A DNA stretch of 64,000 nt from assembly GCA_037893225.1 (NCBI GenBank), contig JAZGUH010000946.1, positions 124,001 through 188,000 of the forward strand. Reading direction: 5' to 3'. The notes under the pieces were generated by a model. That model saw only the letters and a program-made list of their open reading frames with translations. It did not search any database and had not been told where the DNA came from. Position numbers and translations under genes: made by a program. Below, piece after piece: positions 20,564-32,500 of the stretch; positions within the stretch are counted from its first letter, which is position 1; each line of letters opens with the position of its first letter. Source of the stretch: Hippasteria phrygiana. Lineage: Eukaryota > Echinodermata > Asteroidea > Valvatida > Goniasteridae.

Positions 20564-23500
20564 GTAAGCAGTACTTCATAAAACCCTTAATTTGGCTCTA
20601 TTTTTCAAACAGTGTATTCGAATTGTGAGTAGGTTTCGTTCTTCTTCTGTTTTTACGTTTGTCACAATGAGAGACTTTTGAGACGCTGGTGGCAGCAGAC
20701 ATATCGGTCCTTTTCAATTAACTATAAAAAGGACCGGTATGTCTGCTGCCCTCCAGCGTCTCAAAAGTTCCATTGGGGGCGATTCACAATACGGAGTGCC
20801 ACCAAGTGGTTAAACTGCAGAGAAGCTAATTTATAATTTCATGGCGTCTCGTATTACATGGGTTATACATGAGATATCCATCAGGATATTTGAAAAGCCT
20901 TTGGAAGCCTCAGAACTACAAGTAATTCTTAACTATACACAGAAAATATCCTGCAATGTAAACAATTTCATGTACACTAGACGTAATACTACTGAATTCT
21001 TTTGCTTTCCTTTTGATAGTGCATGGGCGCAGGCCTACATAGCGTTCAATTACTTCATGTCAACCTTTTCCCATATTACACTGGGATGGTTTCCATTCCC
21101 AGGGCAATCTATTGGTGGTGCACTGTATTGTAAATCGCTTGATTTGTCATTTTTAATTTTGTATTATTATTATTTTTAGATCATATCTTATCTGAGGCTT
21201 GTGATATAAGCCTAAGATTAAGTCTGAAGTTGTGTAGTGGCGGAGGAAGTGTTTGGGACAGTCCACGCAGACCCCCACCCCTAAACAAAGCGGGAGAAGG
21301 GGAGAGGTAGAACATAAACGCTGTTGTTGCTACAAATTCACAGTTCACTCTGAAGATTGTAAATGTCTGACTCTGCACGTAAGAGGTGCACTTGATACAA
21401 ATGTGGAAATTTGCTCATTCGAATCATCTAAACAGCATCACGTACCAGATTTTATAGAAGATGCAACTTCATATGCCGTATGCCATTTCTGTGGAGGTAG
21501 GAGCTCCGAATATGAAGACCAAAAAAGAGACTCTTAACAAATCCTTGAGTCAGGAAATTCCTCTTACTGAAGACAGATGAGGTTAGTACAATGGCCTGTA
21601 TGGGCTGAAACAAGTGCAGACAAATCCTAGAGTGATGGGCTTATCCAATACTATTGATAATTTCTCTCGTGATGCCCCCTATTTTATGCAATCAAGGTAG
21701 TAAAAAAATACAGGGGAACGGCACACCAGGTCAATTGTATAGTTTTGTGCATTGACTTGGACAACGTTTTAATCAATAGACAAAATAACCAAACCACACA
21801 CAAGATACCAACGAAGTTAACACATCCGGTAATAAACAGTAAAGGCAGTGCCTGCCTAGTATTTACGTGTGCTTAAATACGAGAGAAAACAAGCTGATTT
21901 GCGTTGACAGTCAGAAAACTTTGTCAGACTATTGTTTTTTTGTTTTTGCCGTAGGCAACATGACGGCGTTTTCGGAGATGGTGTGGGGACCCCATAAAGG
22001 TCTGAATCACGGTGTCGATATGCAATGGGGAGGGGGCTCACTTTTTGTGTCCGACAAAGAACAAAAGGACAGCAAGACAGGTGCGTATCATTCACTCTTC
22101 AAGGGAACATGCCGTACGATATTTATGACATGAATTTGTGTATGAAAGTGTTTCCCTGCTCCTATGAATTTCGAAAGTTCCCTGAGGTACAACAGAGGTA
22201 TTTTGTGTGCAAGAAATTGCAGCATCTTCTTTATTGTCTTGAAGAAGGTTCCGTGTTTAGGTTGAGTTCCACATATTAAATGATGGGTCTACAGGGCTCA
22301 TCTTACCCGTAGAGCCACTACTAATGCATATTTCCCTAGAGGGCGCAATACACTGGCTAAGATTTCACACAATAGCCTTCCCACCATGCCCCGCGGTACA
22401 CCCGCCATGTTAGCTTCATCTTTTCTCTTAGCGCTGATCAGCGTAGGACGTGAAATTTTTCAGTGGCGTTATAAACGCAGTTTACGTCTACGTCTGCCGT
22501 ACATTTGCTAAGTATTCTTGAATAAAGATTGTAGAGTTTTGTTTCTTGTGTTAAGTATGGTATTTAGATAGACATGGCTTCACGAGAGAAAAATGTGACG
22601 CGTAAGTCGGCTATAGGTGCGGAGCGGTACCCGGGATGGACGTGGGTTCCACGGGACTGCCCGCCCCTCCGGGGGGCGAGACCAGGGAGACACCCTCCTC
22701 CCATGGCCTTGCCTCCTACCGTTAATCTGTTGGGGCCACCCTCCCCCTTACATAGACTTCACTCCGCTGCCCGGAAACGGGCGGTGGCCTCCCCATAGGC
22801 CGGGGATCGGGCTATAATCAGCCCGTTCCCCCGGCCGCGGATAACGGGGAAATCCAGCCGACTAAGAAGCTGACCAGTAAGAGTCGCCAAAAATCGCGCA
22901 CCACGGTCCAAAGCTTCAAAGGCAAGCGGGACACCATCCCCGCCGATTTGCCTTCCTTTGCCTCCGGCCACCCCCGATCCCGGGCAAGGTGGCCGAGGCT
23001 ACGGCCACGCTCAGTGTGACCAATCTGCCTGCCTCTACCCACGGGTCACTGGCATGACCACGGGACCCAGGGTAGCGGTGCCACCCTGGTGGGCAGCACC
23101 ATTACCGATCCGCCCCCGGCCGTTCGGTGGGGGACCCATGGGTCCCCGTTGCGAGTTTTTCCTCTGCCTCGGACTTACTCCGATGCTCCGGAATTCCAGC
23201 GATCCCGCCCTCTACCGAGCCCTGGGATACTGAGGTTTTGCGGGGTCGCCCAGCCAAAAAAGGCGCGTAAGAAGCGTCGCCGTTCCCCGGACTCACCATC
23301 GTCCTCGGACCGCTCCCGGAAACACCGCAAACATGCGGAGTCTGTTTCCAATGCGAATCTCTTACATGTTTTCCAGGCGTTCACCGCGTTCCTGTCGACC
23401 TTGTCAACTACGGGGTTCGCGCCGGTGGGCCAACTCGCCCCACACGCTGGCCAACTCGCCCCGGACACGGGCCTACTCACCCCCCAGCCGGCCCCGCGCT

Positions 23501-26500
23501 TCAGTCAACTCGCCCCCAGTGTCGCCCCCAGTGTCGCCCCCAGTGTCGCCCCCAGTGTCGCCCCCAGTGTCGCCCCCAGTGTCGCCCCCAGTGTCGCCCC
23601 CAGTGTCGCCCCCAGTGTCGCCCCCAGTGTCGCCCCCAGTGTCGCCCCCAGTGTCGCCCCCAGTGTCGCCCCCAGTGTCGCTCCGCCGACTCGGGACGTC
23701 CAGGGATGGGTTCGTCGTGACCAACAACATCTCCCCCAGGCTTTGGGTCGTGCCCCGGCCTCACCTCCGGCCATTTCCATTCACCATTCAGCAGTTTTCT
23801 CGGGGTCGGATGGGGATTCAGTACCGGCGGTGGCCCTCCACCGTGAGCGGACACCAGCTACGGAGGCCACGTGTTCGGACCAGGGGTTGTCTGATGCAGA
23901 GGGTGACATGCTTGACACACATCATCTCTCCCCATCGAGACACAGATGCGTCTGGTTCAACGCGACATGATCCGGACTCCTCCGCTGAGGAACCTGAACC
24001 CCCGGCCCAGCAATCGTTCAAACATCGTATTGCATCGGATACCCCTGCGGGACGCTCGACGCCCTTCCCGATCCTACCCCTGGACCAGTTTTGCATTAAA
24101 CATCCAGGCCGTAGCGGATCGCAAAACGTGGCAGTCCTTCGACAAACGTACCAATGGATATTTCCGTTTCCCGCCGAAGGACTTTGACGACTATTTTACG
24201 GTACCAGCAGTCCCTCACACTCCGCCAGAGACAAGCTTGCCGCTGATGGTAGTGGGTCGGGTTCGACACGTTCCCTATTTACCGATCGTACTAGAAATAA
24301 GATCGAGGACACTTTGAGGAAGACAGACTGGGCCTCCAGATTTGTAATGCGCTCGACCTCGTTCCTCCTGCTGTTGTCGGAGTACCTGATCAGAGGCTGT
24401 GAGGACGGGACTACCGTTCCTGTGGACATGCTCTCCGCAGCCTTCCGCTGCATTGACGAGACCCTTCGCCTGCTTTGGAGCAGTTCGCTCGTATTTCGGT
24501 GATGGCAATATCCGTCCGCCGGGCCAATATCCTCGACTCCCTGTACCTCCCCTCGAAAGGGGCCAGGAAGCGGATGGAGGCTTTACCGTTATTTGGCCCG
24601 GATTTATTCTCCAATAAGTTCCAGGACTCCCTGGAGGCCGAAGTGAAGCGGATAGAGGCTACCGACACTGGAAAATGGCGGCCTATTCTAAACCTGAAGC
24701 CCTTAAACAGCTTCATCCGCCCCAAACGGTTCCGTATGGACACGCTCCGGGTGATCCTCGGTTCGATTCCGGCCCAAGCATGGGCTGCTACACTCGACCT
24801 GCAGGACGTGTATCTTCAAGTCCCCATTCTTCCGCGTCACTATCGGTTCCTCCGATTCCGTTACCGAAACGTGACTTACGAATTTACGGCTCTCCCATTC
24901 GGACTGTCAACATCTCCTCGGGTTTTCACAAGGATTGTGAAGTCGGTGGGAGCAGCCCTCCACGCGAGCGGCATTTCAATCTTCATGTATTTGGACGACT
25001 GGCTGATCGTGGGCCGTTCGAAGCACGAAACCAGCCGAGCGCTCGTCTCAACCGTACAGTTGGCCACGCGTCTTGGGTTTCTAATAAACAGAAGAAAATC
25101 ACACCCAATTCCTACACAACTCCCAACGTTCTAAGGGGCTGTGATAAACCTCAGAACGAACATGGTTTTCCCGACGGACAGGCGCATTCAAAATTTACAG
25201 CAGTGCGTCGTTCTATTCCTCGCAGTAACATTGGCCCCAGCAGCAGCATGGCTGAAACTGCTCGGCCTCATGGCAAGCATGGTGGTCCTCGTGCCTCACT
25301 GCCGACTCCACATGCGCCCGCTCCAGCTCCAGCTCCTCGCTCACTTCCGACCGAAATACCACCTCATCCATCATATGTTTCCGGTTCCGGTATTTCTACG
25401 CCCACACCTGCGGTGGTGGTCCGATCCGTCAAACCTCATGCGCGGAGTAACCTTTCCGCAGCCACAACCGATGGTAACCGTAACAACGGACGCCTCGGGC
25501 TTGGGTTGGGGAGCTATGCTTTACCCGCGCCAAGCCGCGGGAGAGTGGAATCCGGACCAGCGATCCCTACATATCAATGTTCTGGAGATGCTGGCGGTAT
25601 TCAATGCCCTCAGACATTTTCAACCGTACGTCCGGGATCGGTTTGTCCTAATCAAATACGACAATGTCACAGTTGTGGCATACCTCAACCACGAGGGAGG
25701 CACACGGTCACCCCAGCTCTGCCTCCTGACGTGGGAAGTGCTCCATTGGTGCATAAGGTCCAACATAACGTTGTCAACCTTCCACATCCCAGGAGCGGAC
25801 AACTCGATAGCCGATGCCCTCTCCAGGGGAGTAATCCGACCAACAGAGTGGACACTACATCCCCAGGTGGTCGAGCAGATCTTCACGCTATCGACCGCCC
25901 TCATGTAGACCTGTTTGCATCAGCGGTCAACAACCAGCTGCCGGGGTTTTGCACCAGATACCTATAGATCCGAGGGCGTGGCATGTAGACGCCCCATCAA
26001 TGCCCTGGGAAGGGATGTTCGCGTACGCTTTTCCGCCGATATCCCTGATCCCTCGGGTACTGACGAAAATAGAACAGGAAGGATGCAGGATCCTCCTTAT
26101 CGCCCCGTTCTGGCCGCGTCAACCCTGGTTCCCACCCACCGACCATTAATTCTTCCACCTCGACCGGACATTCTTTCTCAGCCACGCTCGAGGTTAATTC
26201 ACCCAGCACCCGCGGATCTTCACCTGACGTGCTGGACATTGTCCAACGCTCCTTCCGAGCAGCGGGCCTTTTGCAGGACGCTGCCGTATTCGCAGCACGC
26301 AGTCGTAGACCTTTCACGAGGAAAGTCTACAATAGCCGCCTACGCCATTACTACAAATGGTGTGGACGGAAATCGATTGATCCAGTCAATTCACCTGTAA
26401 CCAACATTGGTGACTTCTTTGTTTACCTGCTCAACTCTGGCCTCACAGTGGCCACGATCCGGATTCGCGGACGGGGCATCAATTACCAGTAACCATTCCC

Positions 26501-29500
26501 TAGGTCACATTCTTCGAGGAATGTTTATAGAGAGGCCATCAACTCGTAAGCTTCTTCCTTCTTGGGACCTTTCCAACGTTCTGGGGGCGCTATCATGCGC
26601 TCCCTACGAACCAATGGGCCAGGCGACCTTGTTCGACTTATCCGTCAAGCTCGCTTTCTTACTAGCAGTGGCTACGTCACGGCGTCGTAGCGAACTACAT
26701 GCCCTATCTGTTGATCCGGGCCACATTCGATGGGAACTGAATGGGGTACGTCTAGTCCCAAATGCGTCCTTTCTCACGAAGAACCAGTCCGAGTCCTTTG
26801 CTCCACCAGACATCTTCGTACCAGACATGCGTTCGCAGTCATCCGTACTGGAAGATAGGAATGGTGCCCAGTTCGAACACTAAGTGGTACCTCAACAGGA
26901 CCGAACTGATCCGGGGCAAGGCGACGAGCCTGTTCGTCACCTCCACCCCTCCATATCGTCCAGCCTCACAGAGCACCATCACGCGTTGGATTGTGACTGC
27001 TATTCGGACAGCTTCAACGACCTGGCCGGATACATCATCCGCCTGCTCTGACGTGCATGCTCACGACGTCAGAGCAGTGGCGTCGTCATGGGCCTTCGTC
27101 AAAGGAGTTCCCTTGGCCGATATCACCCAGGCAGCATGCTGGAAGACATCGAAAACTTTCACAGCCTGCTACCTGCGAGACGTCCTCCAGACTGAGGGAC
27201 GTGCTGGGAGAGCGGCGTTGCGGGTAGCAAGGGATGCCTCACAATCTACCTCTCAGCAACTCCAGTAGACAGGTTCACTCCACCAGTAAGCTCACATCTC
27301 GTATTTATGTGTCTTACGCTGGTAACTGAGGGATGTATACTGTTACGATAACCAATTTCTCCCAACAGTGATACCCCTCTGTATTGGGTGTCCTAGGCTC
27401 ACACAGTGGCATCTCACTCACACCTCCAAGAGCGGTGCTACTCTGCATTAGTAGTGGCTCTACAGGTAAGATGAGCGCTGTAGACTCCCCCCCCCCCCCC
27501 CCCCCCCCCCCCCACAGTCGTGTGGGAAGAGTCTACTAGCGAATACTTACCCGTAGAGCATCCCTCCCTCCTCTCCACAGAGGGCTCGCTGCGGATCTAC
27601 CTGCTATCTCTCGAGAAAAGAGGAAGCTAACATGGCGGGTGTACCGCGGGGCATGGTGGGAAGGCTATTGTGTGAAATCTTAGCGAGTGTATTGCGCCCT
27701 CTGGGGAAATATGCATTAGTAGTGGCTCTACGGGTAAGTATTCGCTAGTAGACTCTTCCCACACGACTGTGGGGGGGGGGGGGAGTTTAGAAGCCGTTTC
27801 TAACCAGAATTACGTGTAAACATTGTTGCGATGTTTTAGAGGAATTGTTTAGTACTGTTCTTATGCTCTTTGATAAAGTGATAGACGATAGCAGCGCTCT
27901 CTTGTAAATCAGAAATATATAAAAATGAATTGACAACCACCAGCTTCCCAAGGAAAACAAGCGTTGAGGTCGTCTTCGTATGTTTGTAACATATTCTTTA
28001 ATTGTCGTTTTTCAGCAGTCGCCTTCTTTTGCAAAATATACTCATGGCCTTTCACGCACGACTTTAGGGCGACATACTATTTTTTGATTCATGTTTTTAC
28101 TGGCTGGCTGGTCGGCTGTTCGGACAATCGATTTTTACTGAAGAAACTAATCACTGCGCTCTTCCGTTTTCAAAAGGGCCAAAACAACAAATGTTCATTG
28201 CATGATTACTTTACACAGGTTTCCATTTTAATTCCTATTTTGTCCTATTCACAAAGTAAAAGAGCACCTTATCAATTTGCGAAGTCTTTTGATACATTTC
28301 AAAACCTGTATTTCTTTTTATTTGAGCCAGGTTACTAAATTACTTTTTATGAACTACCGTTTTTATCCTTATTGTGGCTATACAGCCGTAGACAAAAAGC
28401 TGTGACAGTTGTAAGAGAGCCCAAACCCTGGACCAATATGGCGGGTTACGCATCAATGCACATGAACAATAAAGCATAGCCGACTGTACACATAATGAGC
28501 AGTCATTTTGGGACAGAGTCAGAAATTGTCGCAACACTATCTGCGGCTGGCGAATTTTTTTCCGTAGGCGGGTGAAGCAATTTTCATGAATAACTCAGTG
28601 GTTGCATTGATCACTGCACAGCCAGCACTTAGGTTTTTCCTTAAATTTAAAATATCCCAAAGATATCACAGTAAAGAAAAATGGGTACAGGTGGATTCAA
28701 ACTAGGGACCTTTTGATCCATAGCACATCCCACTATCCACTAGACTAGTCTGTAGCAGCTCGACAGCAGCCGTTCTTTAAAATGATACAATGTCACTAGT
28801 ACTCTATTTGCACCACCGCTTTTCTCGGGCTCCAGAATCTACTGGGCTTAGATATGGGCGAGAGATTCGAGTATAGAAACCAGAGACCGAACAAACCGTC
28901 GGGGTGGGTGGGTGGGAAAACAAAACGAAATGGCGATCACCGAGCTGGACCGAACCCTCTTTCGCTAGCACAAACTTGCTTTCTTTTATAATAGTGAGAT
29001 ATGTTATGTCAAAGAAATATCACCCGTGATATTTGCTTGCCTAAAGCAATTTTATTGTTTACATCTTTTATTTAGGGTATGAGGAACACAAAAATCAGTG
29101 ATGCCAAATTTTCCGGCCTCTTTGTGGGCGCCATATTGGAGTTTCAAAATGGCCGCCATTTTGGAACGGAAAATTAGCATAACTTTGGTTCTGGGCCATG
29201 TATGAAAGCAAACTTGGTGGCAAATCCTATGTTCTCAGTATCTACGAGTCCAATGGTACAACTTCTGTAAAGCTGGTAAAAGTACAAAAATCACCATAAC
29301 TTTGGTTCTAGGTCATGTAGTAAGTAGGCCTACAGCAGATTTGGTGGCAAATCCCATGTTTTCACTGCACCGTTTCTATTTTCTCCTACGCAAAATTATT
29401 ACGCGCAGTTTGATGAGCATAAAAAAGCCAAAAATGAACTTGCCAGCGAGCGCCGTACCGATGCCGCGACAGCAGCAGCGACAGCGCCGCGGCCGCTCCA

Positions 29501-32500
29501 TTAAGGTCCCGCGCGCCCTACATGCACCTGCTCGCTCGTACACATATACTTTGGCGTGTCCAATCTCCTCCTGGTACCCTGCACACTGGTGGTGCTTCAT
29601 ACAATGTGTACAGTGCATGGTGACGGGACAACCAGTACTAGGTTTAACTGTTGTATATATGTTCTCGGCTTTTTGGCTAAGATTATCGTAGTAACTGTTC
29701 TTTTCAGCTTAATTAATGTATGGGAGAAAGCGCTGAAATGCCGCTCAAATGAGTAGCCAGCGCTTTCACCCGGACCAGGCCTTGTCCTGTGCGCTGTGCC
29801 AAAGGTCGTTCTCTACGACCCACGGCGTCAGATTGCATATGATCCTGTGGGCTCACGAAATACCGCACCCTCTATGTCATCGGGTGCAGCGCTCCCGGAG
29901 CCTATGTCTCCGATGGACCTCATCCGTGGTGTGGTTGGTGAGTTGCCGAATGTGACCTTACCGATTGTGACCTCGGCCCAACACTCTGGCCATCTCCCAA
30001 CACTCGACGGAGGAATGCTCATCAGGCTTCCCTCGGGGTTCCTGTAACATGGATGAGGGAGATGCCCCAGCGCTCCAACACTCTGTGGATTCATGCTCGG
30101 GGACTCCTCGAAGCCCCCGTAACACGGATGAGGGTATGCGTCGGGGACACGACCCACACACTGTGACTGAGAAGCGGCATTCGAATACCGTCACAGGTGG
30201 GGCTGTGGGCCGGATTGCGTCTCCAAGGGGATCCGCGCCACCTACCCAGGTTTCACCAAGACCACGGACCTCCCAGCCTGTGGTGGAGGAGAATCTCTGG
30301 GTGGTGGCTCTGTTGCGGGCCGGTGACTTCGAGGAGTTTGAGTTAGTGTGTGATGGTTTTTCGAAGCATGCGGTCGACCTGGCTTATGCTAAATCGAATA
30401 ACCGACGCGGGACAGAAACCCGATCAGCGCAACCCGGAAGTGCGAACCCTCACCCAGTGCGGCGACGTCGTATGCTTGGGCTAGAGTTTGATGCGCGGGA
30501 GGCCAGCAGACTTCAGAAAATGTACAAGACCAGTATTAAGAGACGTGCGATGCGAATGGTCCTGGAAGGTTCTGAGGTCAGATACGCTGGCACGGAGGAA
30601 ACACTGGTGGACTACTTCACAGAAGTCCACTCGGAAAGGGTGGTCGATAACGGATGTATCAGTGTTAACTCTGGACTCCTGTTCCCAGACTCTACCCTGG
30701 CCCGGAAGACTGGCTTAGAACCTTCGTTGAACCGTGCGCCTCGTATGCAATGCGTGCCGGCAACTGCCCGAATGGGAGCCTCAGGCGGCTTAGGAGGAAG
30801 GTGGTGATGACGGCGCGGAAAGTCTGCAACCTTCCGACCTGGGCCGCCACCAACTATGTCTTCGCGGACAGAAATGTGTGGCCTGAGTCTGTTGGATCCC
30901 AACCGGAATGCTGACATTCAGACAGTCACGCAGGCAGTCCGCATCCTGTCTTCAACAGACCACACCGTCCGTGGTGTTGCCACCGAGCAGTTGACCTCGG
31001 TTGCCCGCCGAACCATCCGGCGTATACCGACCAAGGCAGAGCTCGACCAGTTCATGAGCGGGTCTATACAGGGGGACCTGGCCAACTCCGGCTGGAATGG
31101 GCAGATCTCCATGCTCTGGTCACGGGCCAGGGCAGCGGCTCGCCGGCTGTGTGTCTCATTTCGTCACCGTTTTCACGAAAAAAACACACATGTGGATTTT
31201 GAAGAAAAAGCGTTATCGAGATAATCGCAAGAGAAGTTTCTCCTATTTTAAAACTGCAAAAAATACTACTTTGCAACAACTTTGTGCAGTAAGGAAACAT
31301 TCACATGATTCTATGAGAGGTGAATTTTTACGTGAACCCAGTAATTAGAATTAGCACGGTGGTTAATTAGCCTAAATTAATTAGTAAAGATGTGTGTCCC
31401 TTCGTGAAAACGAAAATTCAGGTTTTCTTACATTGTGGCCCTTTCTGTTCAATGTGTTTTTCCATATGGAAGGAGCGCACGTGTTTACGTGCGCGCAGCT
31501 GAGAATGTAACAAAGATGTGTGTCTCTTCGTGAAAACGAAAATCTCGGTTGACCTACTTTTACGCCTTTCCGTGCAATACGTTTTGTACGCGTTCAAGGG
31601 GCAGGCATCTTTGCTTCTCTTCGTGAAAACGCAAAATGCAATTATCGAGATGTCTGCCCTTTGCATAATTAATGTAATTTGGAAATTATTGATGTGTTGC
31701 TTACAGAAGCATGTCAAAATGGTTAAGTAGAGTGTTTTAAAGCAAAATAGTGAAAAAAAATCGAAATCGAAAAAAATGTCATTTTTGACATGTGTGTCTC
31801 TTCGTGAAAACGGTGAGGATTTAATGGCTGCTGTTCTGGTTCAGTAGTCGTACGTACGGAGGTTGGAAAGGAGACACCGGCAAAGAGCATCACCAGCGCT
31901 CTGCGGGCTGCTGTTCGAGAACACTACTCTGCTCAGCTGCTCTCTCTCCAGGACCACGGTAAGGTCGCCCGCTCGCTTGAGCAGGACCTCTACCGTAACG
32001 GCTCCTCGTGGGTGAACACCGGCAGTTTCATCAGATTCTGTGACTAGCGGTTCATCCACCAGGCCCGCCTGAACTGCCTCCCGACCAAAGAAGTGGTTAA
32101 GAGATTGTAACCCGCAAACCAATCGAAGTGGCGCCGCTGTGGTCTCTGGGAGGAGACTCTGCCTCCTGTCCTAAACAACTGTCCTCCGAACATGGCGTAT
32201 ATTCGGAGAAGGCATAACCTTGTCCAGAACCCGATCAGGGCGGCTGTTCGGAATGGACAAGTCAACATTGACCAACACGTCCCTGGGGATCCCACACCTC
32301 GAGAGCAACCCGACATCACAGTTGTTGAGGGCAACAAGGTTACGATCATCGATGTATGTTGCCCCTTTGACAGCGGATGTGATGACTTGGATATCGCCGC
32401 AGCGGCCAAATATGATGGCTTTAATTGTGACAGGCCTTGGCGCGGCTGAATGTAAAGACGTTAAATTTGTCGGCTTTGTGGTCGGTTCTCTCGGCTCCTG

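Larger units (their letters stand above)
22287..27785 (+). mobile_element. DIRS-type tyrosine-recombinase retrotransposon (degenerate)
   Basis: The element is about 5.5 kb, bounded by inverted terminal repeats (22302-22427 and 27613-27738). Just inside the right terminus lies an internal complementary region (27446-27559), complementary to both outer ends. The coding order is Gag, RT, RNase H, methylase-like domain, tyrosine recombinase, as in the DIRS1 clade. Frameshifts and in-frame stops show it is dead, and the Gag/RT junction near 24665 lacks the usual intergenic part. It sits in sense orientation within the large intron of the FkbM-NodB gene. Confidence 0.85.

Noticed and set aside
23473..23854. 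Minus-strand Gly-Asp-Thr, Trp-Gly-Arg-His and Ala-Thr-Leu-Gly repeat frames
   Set aside because: By-products of the stop-free 12-bp minisatellite.
24675..25967. 430-codon plus-strand frame as the main DIRS protein
   Set aside because: RT and RNase H motifs lie in another frame over the same bases. Only its last ~20 residues (VDLFASAVNNQLPGF) belong to the element's protein.
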